From the NCBI GenBank assembly GCA_037783545.1, contig JBBELK010000297.1:1240001-1304000 (forward strand): a stretch of 64,000 nucleotides of DNA, read 5' to 3'. Positions within the stretch are counted from its first letter, which is position 1, and each line of letters starts with the position of its first letter. Of the stretch, positions 28,401 to 34,196 are shown piece after piece. Below the pieces are notes generated by a model. The model ran no database searches, was not told the DNA's origin, and saw only the letters and a program-made list of their open reading frames with translations. The stretch comes from Henricia sp. BOLD:AAB3569 (Eukaryota; Echinodermata; Asteroidea; Spinulosida; Echinasteridae). The translations under genes and the position numbers were made by a program.

Positions 28401-30345
28401 AATACATTCAAATGGAATTCTAAAAATGTATATTACACAGGCCCGATTATATTGGCCTACCATTTATTACAAGAACAAATTAATTTTAACACAGATATTC
28501 AAGAAAAAAAATGGGAAACTTTGGGTGATCCGACTGTTTTACTATAATTTATTTTCTTTACTGGGAGTTTGTTTCTGGTCAAATACATTTCAACTATGCA
28601 CAATTTCAACAATGCACAATTCTAGTTTTACAATGTTGTACATTCTGTAGTACTGTAGCTAAAACATACTGCAAACTGCACATTTAAAGGGCCTGTGACA
28701 TGCTGAACAACTTTGTGCCTAAGATTACTTGTTCAGCAAGACATACTTCGTTTGGATGTAAAATCAATAAAAGGTGGCCTTTTTCAACTTTGAAGATTTC
28801 ACTGCAATAAATCACAGACAGAGGGCGCTGTTTTGAGTGCATCACATAAGGAAGACAGAAGGGAAAAGTTAAGAAAAAACATAAGACTTCAAGTTGCACT
28901 TGTGGCAAATTGCTGCAGTTTCTACCCCCCGTTTTGTTATGGCTTACAGCAGGCAACATGTAAAACAAACTCAAACAGTAATGGATTACAAAAGTTTCAG
29001 GAAAATCTTTTGTGCACAGTTGAATGTGATTTGAATGTGGTTTGCCTCTTGTGACATAGTCATGAATAGACCTTGGTCATGAATATGCATATTCGCATTA
29101 GCATAAAAACTAAAAACCTTTGTTTTATGACTTTAACTGAGTAGAGTGGTTTTAAAGCATAGATTTCATTGATAAAAATCTTAAATAAGGGGCCCTTTAA
29201 AGTGGCCACAACATGAGACCCTGCATACAATGTCAAGTAAACCAAACAGGGGCCACACAAAGTACTACATGATTTTCCCCAGCACACAGCACTGGAGTGC
29301 CTCTGCAGTGTCCAAGCAACATCTGATCAAGATAAAAAAACTAACAATGACTATGTAAAAAGCGGGTCATTCCTTGTCAATAAACTAGCTACTTCAACTT
29401 GTTCTTTTACAAGTTCAATAAAGACTAAATTTTTGCTCTTAAAACATCCAATATTTGGTGTTGGTCCTCCAGAATGACTAAAAGGTCACTGCTTTTGATG
29501 GCATCGTATGAATTTTATATTGTCACCACCGTTATATCATTATCAATTGACAACGATGAAAACTTGTGAATTTAGGACGGAGAAAGAGTTCAAGTTTTTC
29601 TTTGAACGTTTTTGCATGTCCCACAGACTTTATGCACAGGGTCTCTGCAGGTGACAAGCTACCGTAAACATTTAAATATGAAGAGTTTCATAGCAAAATG
29701 CCAAATCCGAAAATTTTTTGATAATGATGTAAGAACATTCTCGATTGTTGGTCCTATACATTTTTCAAATACAGTAGATTATTGGCAAACTTTGTTATAT
29801 CCCATAACAAAAACCATTTTACTTATTGACCACTCTCACAGTAGGAAAAATGCCACCACGCATTCAAGTATGTGCACGTACACCCTGAAAAATGTTCCAA
29901 TCACACGCGCGTGATGCTCAAAATTTGTACTATTTAGACATAGTTAGCGAAGCCCAGGTATGACTTCCGTTCACAGGTCGCCACTGATGAGCATGAGGCA
30001 CCGTGCGTTTAATAGGTCTATCGAACAGGGCAGAAAAAGTTTTTAAAGTATTTTCAAGGAAAATTATGAATGGTTTTCACTCCAAAAATGACTTCCCTTC
30101 AAAATTGTAACATGTTTTGGTGGTTATTAAGTCTTTATAAGGAGAATAAGTGGCGACCAGTAAACGGAATTCTTTCCAAAACAAACTTTTACAAAAAGTA
30201 AAAATTCAAGAAATGTTCCTGAAACTTTACATGCTTTTTTATAGTGAAAGATTAAAACTGTTCATGTTGTTCTCACCTTTGATCTCTTCAGCACCTTTAA
30301 ATCTCCTTCAAAGCTGGTTTGTGTTGTATTCCTGAACATCATCAT
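1364..30345 (-). CDS. Unidentified large Ser/Arg-rich protein with IQ-like motif, at least 24 exons, 3' end outside window
   Basis: Exons (minus, 5' to 3'): 30345-30277, 28163-27835, 27099-27015, 25468-25214, 23360-23214, 22698-22275, 22139-21888, 20972-20786, 20164-20065, 19689-19502, 18722-18552, 17596-17476, 17089-16968, 16726-16690, 16121-16058, 14228-13365, 12444-12244, 11473-11216, 8825-8654, 8520-8223, 4495-4332, 3215-3069, 2375-2307, 1432-1364. The phases agree at all 23 junctions, giving 1597 codons so far. The N-terminal part is helical and Gln-rich, the middle is low complexity with many RPxSA/SRS motifs, one exon is acidic, and the last exons are strongly helical, ending KKAAVTIQ, an IQ-type calmodulin-binding start. 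The style suggests a cytoskeletal or ciliary protein; that is only an impression. It starts about 3.8 kb downstream of SLX4. Confidence 0.8.
2307..2375 (-). CDS. Unnamed gene exon 23
   Basis: 69 nt between TTCCACCAG and GTGAGT: SLENKKALSYLNRIGPSVDI. The phase follows exon 22. Confidence 0.75.
3069..3215 (-). CDS. Unnamed gene exon 22
   Basis: 147 nt: FYKEHLMRQEIALVQRPD, LDRDWAREYLSDKMVKDK, KWNEHMRQ. Charged helix with conserved look (Trp, Tyr, Asp pattern); best probe for finding the family. Confidence 0.88.
3370..4095. mobile_element. 726-bp TTAA-flanked DNA element
   Basis: Inverted ends AGGGGCTGTGTCACGGTTTG (continuing to GCGCATGCGC) with TTAA at 3366-3369 and 4096-4099. TTAA duplication points to piggyBac- or Kolobok-type mobilisation. 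No transposase frame. It lies in the intron between exons 21 and 22 of the unnamed gene. Confidence 0.82.
4332..4495 (-). CDS. Unnamed gene exon 21
   Basis: 164 nt, strongly helical: AAQLAQEAKSSVNIKELFSG then EYRKEMDRQERERLEKQL. Acceptor CTAACAG, donor ACAG/GTTAGC. Confidence 0.87.
4555..5160. repeat. G-rich simple repeats around a dispersed repeat
   Basis: 4561-4660 and 4980-5160 are purine/G-rich low-complexity runs. Between them 4700-4965 contains a dispersed-repeat tail (ATAATAATAAATAAATATGG, GCGCAGGAAGATG). No exon seen. Confidence 0.75.
5158..5292. mobile_element. Hairpin MITE (parent family of the 61.93-62.20 kb element)
   Basis: Inverted arms TATAGGCCATATTGAATAGC and its complement near 5270-5292, with GCCATCTTGT/AAGATGGC in both arms. 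Directly next to G-rich simple repeats. Confidence 0.7.
5308..5440 (-). repeat. Last unit of the exon-20 array, cut off by a transposon
   Basis: Matches the units at 7680-8330 (CCATATACAGGCAATGGTC, GAGGCCGATCGTGGG) but its donor has been lost. It ends at GGGCATTA, exactly where the 2.2-kb element begins. Confidence 0.85.
5441..7637. mobile_element. 2197-bp DNA transposon with TA target duplication, no recognised transposase
   Basis: Terminal inverted repeats CCGTAATTTTCGGAATATAA at the left and its exact reverse complement at the right, flanked by TA on both sides (5439-5440 and 7638-7639). Subterminal GTATAAGCCGCCCGG-type repeats occur at both ends. The array units at 7810-8180 show the uninterrupted site GGGCATTAATTGATT, which proves the insertion and its TA duplication. 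No open frame in the inside resembles a transposase, so it looks non-autonomous, of the TA-targeting (Tc1/mariner/pogo-like) type. Confidence 0.9.
7640..8222 (-). repeat. 180-bp array duplicating the 3' edge of exon 20
   Basis: Three further copies of the exon 3' half (RAATVVNPRSA..., GRPLPVYGAVRDA), each with the donor GTAAGTTGG and about 60 nt of intron ending in TTAATTGATTAATG. The array continues at 5308-5440 beyond an inserted transposon. Confidence 0.88.
8223..8520 (-). CDS. Unnamed gene exon 20
   Basis: 298 nt, phase 2 in, 0 out. RPSSAPPSRSDSSIVNSRPS, LRRPRAATERASSVVNPR and STRPRSVSAISQGREWKG; highly basic Ser/Pro sequence. Donor GCA/GTAAGTT. Its 3' half is the unit of the adjacent array. 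Confidence 0.82.
8654..8825 (-). CDS. Unnamed gene exon 19
   Basis: 172 nt: SPMAGHSPVMSVLQAQLDNL, HLEITMPNLTMPMDQPLT, then an acidic end. Its acceptor CCCCAAG is one of a family; the upstream array carries similar acceptors. Confidence 0.72.
8826..10605 (-). repeat. 165-bp array duplicating the 5' edge of exon 19
   Basis: About eleven units, each with a short intron end, an acceptor CACCCCCAG or CACCCCAAG followed by GTTCACC, and a shortened exon copy (MASHSASPVLSVFQLGLL) that meets a stop in TCTTGA. Units near 9590, 9910 and 10400-10560 share variants (GGGGGACTGACATG), indicating block duplication. Confidence 0.92.
10738..11084. mobile_element. TATATAACGCCC element, copy 1
   Basis: Inverted ends TATATAACGCCCACAGAGAT / ATCTTCTTGGGCGTTATATA with GTCATTTGATTGG inside each arm. 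A second copy is at 36075-36406, and a fragment at 13270-13325. Confidence 0.78.
11216..11473 (-). CDS. Unnamed gene exon 18
   Basis: 258 nt: AYMALSDEHRNHLQHRAV, a Pro/Asn middle, then SARKSPVHSPKGSERSDS. Acceptor TGTTGCAG, donor ACAT/GTAAGT. Confidence 0.82.
11474..11649 (-). pseudogene. Decayed duplicate of the 5' part of exon 18
   Basis: A 176-bp upstream copy with its own acceptor (TGTGACAG or close) reads AYMALSDGHRNHLQHPAV and then stops (TAG) after about 40 codons. Intron sequence between the two copies is also shared. It is a 5'-edge exon duplication, not a usable exon. Confidence 0.75.
11718..11790 (+). mobile_element. tRNA-derived SINE head
   Basis: CAAGTAGTTAAGACGTCTGC ... GTGGGTTCAAGTCTCGCTCG. 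Same family as the element at 37782, opposite strand. Confidence 0.6.
12244..12444 (-). CDS. Unnamed gene exon 17
   Basis: 201 nt: DPHDPVRRPKSANPRLYNSG and HCGEKGRPVSAKDGVVPSVF. Acceptor TTTTCTAG, donor ATAG/GTATGT. Confidence 0.82.
13365..14228 (-). CDS. Unnamed gene exon 16, acidic
   Basis: 864 nt, the largest exon. Acidic and Ser-rich, with two copies of the block SSDEGSLNLEP and the paired SDLVSQDVN / SHLVSQDVN segments, plus NPVIDLVIPSIDV. Acceptor TTTTTCAG, donor CAAG/GTATTA. Confidence 0.88.
14410..14482 (+). mobile_element. tRNA-like SINE fragment
   Basis: Only the T-arm is clear: GTCCGCGGTTCGAATCCCGG followed by TGGAGCCA. Confidence 0.5.
14851..15297. mobile_element. 447-bp element with TTA target duplication (PIF/Harbinger-like MITE)
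   Basis: Inverted ends GGCATAAAAAAAAAATATGT / TTTTTTATGCC extending to GTTATGTTGGCGTAAC, flanked by TTA (14848-14850, 15298-15300). The interior (15014-15180) has an open frame reading SQQLRLIAQSCADDVKVGYT that looks unlike the arms and may be captured sequence. Confidence 0.8.
15640..15900 (+). mobile_element. Dispersed SINE-like repeat (CTTGCTCAAGGGCACA family), copy
   Basis: AGAATGCTCTGGGATCTTTA, ACTGGACCAACGGCTTTACA and GTGCCTTGCTCAAGAGCACA in fixed order. Related copies: 1160-1330, 27355-27602 and 44520-44745. Confidence 0.7.
15907..16039. mobile_element. TTAA hairpin MITE, copy 1
   Basis: A 133-bp near-palindrome (AGGGACAGGCTCGTCAGCAA ... GCGCGC ... CATGGAGCTGCGTATTTCGT ... CCTGTGCCT) with TTAA on both sides. 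The same element occurs at 45873 and 61993. Confidence 0.85.
16058..16121 (-). CDS. Unnamed gene exon 15
   Basis: 64 nt between CTACAG and GTGAGTC, reading DFEPSMPAMEYMSITGPARF. Phase 0 in, 1 out, fitting both neighbours. Confidence 0.65.
16285..16645. mobile_element. Hairpin element between exons 14 and 15 of the unnamed gene
   Basis: Left arm (CCCACTTTCTGTAATTTCAG ... CAAGATATGGCTCATTATAC) is repeated inverted at 16500-16645 with few changes. About 150-bp arms, no coding content. Confidence 0.7.
16690..16726 (-). CDS. Unnamed gene exon 14 (37-nt micro-exon)
   Basis: 37 nt between TTTCATAG and GTGACT, reading SRMGCHGYYLDQ. Supported only by splice signals and phase closure. Confidence 0.55.
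16968..17089 (-). CDS. Unnamed gene exon 13
   Basis: 122 nt: FSDCKQRIPQAASHNTMS and NAQTLASMIVVNHLGNDH. Donor CAAG/GTTAGC is weak but the phase fits. Confidence 0.75.
17476..17596 (-). CDS. Unnamed gene exon 12
   Basis: 121 nt: RARSAPGKPSLRSAGSTSAG and FRPRTATEQSARHRWGS; an RSAP-type low-complexity segment similar in style to exon 20. Confidence 0.8.
18022..18097 (-). mobile_element. tRNA-derived SINE head
   Basis: Minus strand GTGGTCTAGTGGGTATGCAG ... TTATGGGTTCGAACCCCACT: an A-box-like and a perfect B box (GGTTCGAACC). Confidence 0.65.
18245..18325. repeat. 12-bp TGATGTATTGATG-type microsatellite
   Basis: Repeated GATGTATT/GATGCATT units in an intron of the unnamed gene. Confidence 0.9.
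18552..18722 (-). CDS. Unnamed gene exon 11
   Basis: 171 nt: STDFTPRNKKGDPIILLP then DASQYVMHLRRKDRSD and a basic tail. Acceptor CTCCTCAG, donor ACAA/GTAAGT. Confidence 0.8.
19502..19689 (-). CDS. Unnamed gene exon 10
   Basis: 188 nt, Pro/Ala/His-rich: LTPDPRHGYRQPMLKITP and SAEPGPALTESSKDLFAP. Exits phase 2. Confidence 0.8.
19795..19945. repeat. 22-bp tandem repeat
   Basis: Units of GACTTGTGAGGACTTACACG, exact in the middle and diverged at both ends, in an intron. Confidence 0.85.
20065..20164 (-). CDS. Unnamed gene exon 9
   Basis: 100 nt. Reads VKFESVVDLVDQVGDQLTLL, a clear amphipathic helix; donor AAG/GTGAGAT. Confidence 0.82.
20283..20443. repeat. Hairpin repeat
   Basis: CTCCATTTTTCATCCGTCTT and AAGATGGATGAAAAACGGA form inverted arms around a GTTTGCGC/GCAAACGC core. 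Confidence 0.65.
20545..20692. repeat. Hairpin repeat
   Basis: GGGTCCTATTTCACAAAAGT and a complement ending ATGAAATAAGACCC flank an inner AGGAACAATAAAA/ATTGTTCCT stem. Confidence 0.65.
20786..20972 (-). CDS. Unnamed gene exon 8
   Basis: 187 nt. TINSTTLEEFYDHTERHSPQ, PRSSSRSGKY and GRSQTPDEMNAHARN; Ser/Arg-rich linker. Donor ACGG/GTAGGT. Confidence 0.8.
21010..21385 (-). repeat. Tandem array of tRNA-like (A-box) units, about 80 bp each
   Basis: Five units each contain, on the minus strand, ATAGCTCAGCTGGTAGAGCA followed by CTGCCC, the D-arm/A-box part of a tRNA. The first unit also has a T-arm-like GGTTCAAAT. The whole looks like a tRNA-derived SINE head amplified in tandem in an intron of the unnamed gene. 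Confidence 0.75.
21575..21887 (-). repeat. Two extra 157-bp copies of the 3' edge of exon 7
   Basis: Each copy repeats the YGHGGLA...HDGGER coding end with a donor (GTAAGAG, and GTAAGGC in the last). Between copies only GTAAGAGTTAG-type spacers of about 11 nt remain, too short for an intron, and read-through hits TAG at once. The copies offer alternative donors but not extra exons. Confidence 0.85.
21888..22139 (-). CDS. Unnamed gene exon 7
   Basis: 252 nt, phase 1 in and out. TRELHQQTAVDKKSENLEKW leads to YGHGGLATNVRYTSHDGGER and YYIRNVIASYADQAAVSS. The 3' 150 nt with the donor CAAG/GTAAGAG are present twice more downstream. Confidence 0.85.
22275..22698 (-). CDS. Unnamed gene exon 6
   Basis: 424 nt, exits phase 1. 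Disordered, Asp/Ser/Asn-rich, with the segment GQTPDKRSKSPIKLQMHVDI at the end. Acceptor CTCAAG; a 350-bp hairpin element lies just upstream. Confidence 0.82.
22749..23110. mobile_element. Hairpin element just upstream of exon 6
   Basis: TCTTTGTAGGATTGTGTACG at left and its complement at 23077-23097; CGCGTCGCGTG/CACGACGCG and CCAGCTATGG/CCATAGCTGG pairs inside. Sits 50 nt from an exon acceptor. Confidence 0.72.
23214..23360 (-). CDS. Unnamed gene exon 5
   Basis: 147 nt, phase 0. VSNSLPRSPESSRPGSGY then DDPSIAARFIREQLSASQ, a Ser-rich stretch and an amphipathic helix. Acceptor GTCTCAG, donor CAG/GTTTGT. Confidence 0.78.
23930..25213 (-). repeat. 82-bp array duplicating the 3' edge of exon 4, with 492-bp higher-order period
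   Basis: About 16 units, each with the GDQRPVTAPAGLNRPK coding end, a donor GTAAGC and 16-18 nt of intron (AAGGAGGGGTGTC). Blocks of six units (492 bp) are nearly identical, as between 24222-24425 and 24714-24917 and between 24550-24753 and 25042-25245. One eroded copy lies at 23486-23520. Single-base variants (TGACATATGG, GGCCTATAG) mark unit subtypes. Confidence 0.92.
25214..25468 (-). CDS. Unnamed gene exon 4
   Basis: 255 nt, phase 0 both ends. HFKAAASKDIYKRPVLQFSP and VVKYYSTGTPHDKRRTKQ, then GDQRPVTAPAGLNRPK at the donor AAG/GTAAGC. The last 66 nt with the donor form the unit of the adjacent 82-bp array. Confidence 0.85.
25638..25712 (+). mobile_element. tRNA-like sequence, probably SINE or tRNA pseudogene
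   Basis: GCCCAGATAGCACAGTTGGT ... CCTGGGTTCGAATCCCAG. T-arm is perfect and an anticodon-type stem TTGGC/GCCAA exists, but the loop CATGTAA lacks U33 and two acceptor pairs fail. I do not call it a functional tRNA. Confidence 0.5.
27015..27099 (-). CDS. Unnamed gene exon 3
   Basis: 85 nt, reads TSGVKQKDDLKKVYQWYQSN; acceptor CTGCAG, donor CCA/GTAAGTT; phases fit both neighbours. Confidence 0.8.
27355..27602 (+). mobile_element. Dispersed SINE-like repeat, copy
   Basis: Same block order as at 15640, ending in GGGGGGAGGTTCAAACCTGC, a B-box-like end, and GGCCACGGTACC. Confidence 0.7.
27835..28163 (-). CDS. Unnamed gene exon 2 with four 18-aa repeats
   Basis: 329 nt. LCRNHEYSSLLQAIEQFQ leads to four copies of QCKDRNQLNQQWEDQQFY (54-bp period, 27870-28086), then ILVRMMHEVA. 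The repeat is long coiled-coil-like sequence and stays in frame. Confidence 0.85.
30277..30345 (-). CDS. Unnamed gene exon 1 (start)
   Basis: 69 nt: three consecutive ATG codons, then FRNTTQTSFEGDLKVLKRSK and donor AAG/GTGAGAAC. Joins exon 2 in phase 0. Upstream DNA (30350-30520) is GC-rich and could hold the promoter. Another coding exon could lie in the 2.1-kb first intron, but I saw none. Confidence 0.6.
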
Positions 30346-32589
30346 CGTGCCGATCGACTGGCGAGAACTTCCCAATCACCAGGTTCGATTTCTGCAACCG
30401 ACCGTGTCCCGTTCCCGGCCGACCCCGTGGCCAGGTGGCGTGAGACGTGCTGTGCGCTGCCGGCACCGACCATTCCCCGCTACCAAACAGCGATTAATCG
30501 GCTCTAAAGTGCACTGTTTTCATATCATCCTTATTGCTTACGTACATGTACAGGTGATCCATACAGACATTTGTTTTTTTCGACAGTTGACACTGAATAA
30601 TGTCCTATTTTATGGATTAAAACAGTCTCTCAAAAAACAAGTCATTTTATTTCAGACCCGTACATACAGTATAGTACGTACGTGCGTGTCTGACAAGTGT
30701 GTACCACAGGTACATTGCTCGGAAGGTTACATTTTTACACAGGGGTGACTTTATACAACCAAGTGGTCAATTTTGTTTTGTACTTTGACCTTCGCTACTG
30801 AGGACATTATAAAGACTCAATCTTAAAAAAAAATTAAACAAAAGGTTACAGAAACGTTCTGGCGACAACCGACAGTTTTATAGGAATAGTAATATTTATA
30901 TTTTGCATGTATATGTACCTCTTTATTATTGTGGACCAATCCTCGTTTCCAAAACAACGTTCCTTTACAGTCACGTGATCTTAACTTTGTTCGGAAGCAG
31001 GCAACTGGTGGCGCTATTTTTAAAACGCGGTAAAAAATATCAAGCTGCCGTTTCATTGAGACTCTAGTACTTGACCATGATTTCAGAACTTGGGTGCAAA
31101 ACCATACTACTGTAAGACTTTTTTTCAATCCTAAATTTTGGATGATTATTAAGTAATTTTAAGGACAAAAAACACATGCTCAACTTCTTAATTCTTACAC
31201 TTTTCGCCACACCCCAACTCATCATTCCCACCAAGTAATGAGCGATTTCACCTCTGCCTTTCCATTAAAAATAGTGTGTACACAACACCAACAAAAGTTA
31301 AAATCAGAGCAAATGAAACGAAACACTTCTTTCTTATAAGTTTTTATTTTTCAATTTTTAGACTACAGCAAATACACAAGTAGATCTTTGTACAAATTCA
31401 ACCAAGCACTACAAAATGTACAATTCTCTTAACAAGACAGCCTCATTACAAATCACATCACACTGAGGTAGCCAGACAGCCGACGTGTGACGTGCGTTGC
31501 CAAGGTAATTGGCCCTAAACAACCAGTATCATGGCATCGGAAAAAATTACCATTGCAAAAGCGTGCACAGGGCCAGGGATACGGTTGAGTGATTTGTAGT
31601 TTAGAGCCAACTGCCTAGGCAACTAACAAAAGATGACGTATTCACTTTGGCAGTCTATTATGAAAATCCCGTCCGAGGGCACCCCTACATTTTTCCCGTT
31701 GGCGTTGGGATTTTGATACCATATCATGAGTCATATTTTTCTCATTACCATTCTGAAATTTCGCGCCTGCAATCCGTATATTTCCAGGAATAGTCAAAAA
31801 TCCACCGAAGTTTAGTAAACTAATTTATCCGGTTACACAAAATGTGCAGTGATTACACCAACATTTTTGCTTCCACATCCAAATTGGAGATTGCAGATTT
31901 CTTGTTTTCTTCCCATAATCCCATGGATAGTATTTTTGGGAGGTATTTTTCTATGATTCGTAGGTTGAAACAAAATCTATTTTCTGGAAAAATTCAAACA
32001 CGCTCCTTTGAGTTTGGACACGAAGAGTACCAGAATTAAGTAATTTTATACACTAAAATTGACTGCACACTTGTGCATTTCATAATCCAGAAGCGGCGAA
32101 GGTACAAAATCTATTGAGCTTTAAAAATAGTAATATAGTCTCCTTATGAAGGAAATCAAGTTATGAAGCATGGCAAAATGTTAAATTCACACCTAAAAAG
32201 TGCATTATAATATTTTTCTTACTATCATAATTCATATGGGGCCAATTTCATAAAGCAGCTTATTTCAGAAACATTTGCTTACCGGTAATACAAAATATGT
32301 TTGCTTTGACAAAATGGGTTAGCAGTCAAAATTGTATGTCAACTTGTGTTCTTAGCAGGAATAGCAGAACACAATTGTAATGCACAATTTTTCTTCTAAA
32401 AAGCTTTAAGAAATTGACCTCTGGCAGGGTGTGAAATTGGACATTAATTGCACTGGCCTCTCAACATTAGCAGATCTGCCAGCCCTCCCGGATTTTGCAA
32501 CAGATTCCCCAGGGAATGACCAACACAGATAAAAACCCTCCTGGACTGTCAATTAACAACCTCAGAGATTTATAGATGTGTCTGAAGTC
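30346..32589. other. Intergenic stretch between SLX4 repeats and the unnamed gene
   Basis: 30350-30520 is GC-rich and may be the promoter/5' UTR of the unnamed gene. 31650-31960 is a dispersed repeat also found at 60640-60900 (ATTGGAGATTGCA, CCCATGGATA). The rest is AT-rich with no supported exon. Confidence 0.6.
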
Positions 32590-34121
32590 AGGAGATCAAT
32601 CTTATGTGACATGGCAATGAATGTTGGTACTAGGGCTCTACCAGCGCAGTGGTTAAGATGTCTGCTGCAGAATGGTAAAGTTGACTGCTTCACTTGGCTT
32701 TGGGTTTCCTGACGTGTCGTTTGGTCTTGTTGGCGATTCCCTGTAGACACACAACAGGCATCTTATGTGACATGGCAATGAATGTTGGTACTAGGGCTCT
32801 CCCAGCGCAGTGGTTGAGTGGTTAAGATGTCTGCTGCAGAATGGTAAAGTTGACTGCTTCACTTGGCTTTGGGTTTCCTGACGTGTCGTTTGGTCTTGTT
32901 GGCGATTCCCTGTAGACACACAACAGGCATCTTATGTGACAGGGCAATGAATGTTGGTACTAGGGCTCTCCCAGCGCAGTGGTTAAGTGGTTAAGTGGTT
33001 AAGATGTCTGCTGCAGAATGCTTAAGTTGACTGCTTCACTTAGCTTTGGGTTTCCTGGGTTTCCTCACGTGTCGTTTGGTCTTGTTGGTGATTCCCTGTA
33101 GACACACAACAGGCATCTTATGTGACAGGGCAATGAATGTTGGTACTAGGGCTCTCCCAGCGCAGTGGTTAAGTGGTTAAGATGTCTGCTGCAGAATGCT
33201 TAAGTTGACTGCTTCACTTAGCTTTGGGTTTCCTGGGTTTCCTCAGGTGTCGTTTGGTCTTGTTGGCGATTCCCTGTAGACACACAACAGGCATCTTATG
33301 TGACAGGGCAATGAATGTTGGTACTAGGGCTCTACCAGCGCAGTGGTTGAGTGGTTAAGATGTCTGCTGCAGAATGCTAAAGTTGACTGCTTCACTTAGC
33401 TTAGGGTTTCCTGGGTTTCCTGGGTTTCCTGACGTGTCGTTTGGTCTTGTTGGCGATTCCCTGTAGACACACAACAGGCATCTTATGTGACATGGCAATG
33501 AATGTTGGTACTAGGGCTCTACCAGCGCAGTGGTTGAGTGGTTAAGATGTCTGCTGCAGAATGGTCAAATTGACTGCTTCACTTGGCTTTGGGTTTCCTG
33601 GGTTTCCTCACATGTCGTTTGGTCTTGTTGGCGATTCCCTGTAGACACACAACAGGCATCTTATGTGACAGGGCAATGAATGTTGGTACTAGGGCTCTCC
33701 CAGCGCAGTGGTTGAGTGGTTAAGATGTCTGCTGCAGAATGGTAAAGTTGACTGCTTCACTTGGCTTTGGGTTTCCTGGGTTTCCTGGGTTTCCTCACGT
33801 GTCGTTTGGTCTTGTTGGCGATTCCCTGTAGACACACAACAGGCATCTTATGTGACATGGCAATGAATGTTGGTACTAGGGCTCTCCCAGCGCAGTGGTT
33901 GAGTGGTTAAGATGTCTGCTGCAGAATGGTAAAGTTGACTGCTTCACTTGGCTTTGGGTTTCCTGGGTTTCCTCACGTGTCGATTGGTCTTGTTGGCAAT
34001 TCCCTGTAGACACACAACAGGCATCTTATGTGACATGGCAATGAATGTTGGTACTAGGGCTCTACCAGCGCAGTGGTTGAGTGGTTAAGATGTCTGCTGC
34101 AGAATGGTAAAATTGACTGCT
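32590..34121 (-). repeat. Array of eight extra SLX4 terminal-exon copies
   Basis: Tandem units of about 165-190 bp. Each carries an acceptor TGTGTCTACAG or close variant, then GGAATC, a reading frame such as GIANKTKRHVRKPKAK, a TGA and 3' flanking sequence. Copies start near 32738, 32906, 33090, 33275, 33455, 33640, 33820 and 34005. They differ by steps of a 9-bp GGGTTTCCT unit, so all remain in frame. They could act as alternative last exons for SLX4 or simply be 3' flanking repeats. Confidence 0.85.
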
Positions 34122-34196
34122 TCACTTGGCTTTGGGCTTCCTGGGTTTCCTGACGTGTCGTTTGGTCTTGTTGGCAATGACGCGGAATGTGATTCC
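34122..34196 (-). CDS. SLX4: SLX4 exon 21: last exon and stop
   Basis: 75 nt after a strong pyrimidine tract and TTTTCAG. Reads GITFRVIANKTKRHVRKPRK then PKAK and TGA at 34124-34122. It is the most complete of nine similar terminal-exon copies; the other eight downstream lack the TFRV part. Confidence 0.88.
   Translation of the reverse strand, partial: GITFRVIANKTKRHVRKPRKPKAK

Noticed and set aside
31842-32039. 65-aa plus-strand open frame
   Set aside because: Overlaps a dispersed repeat that recurs at 60640-60900.
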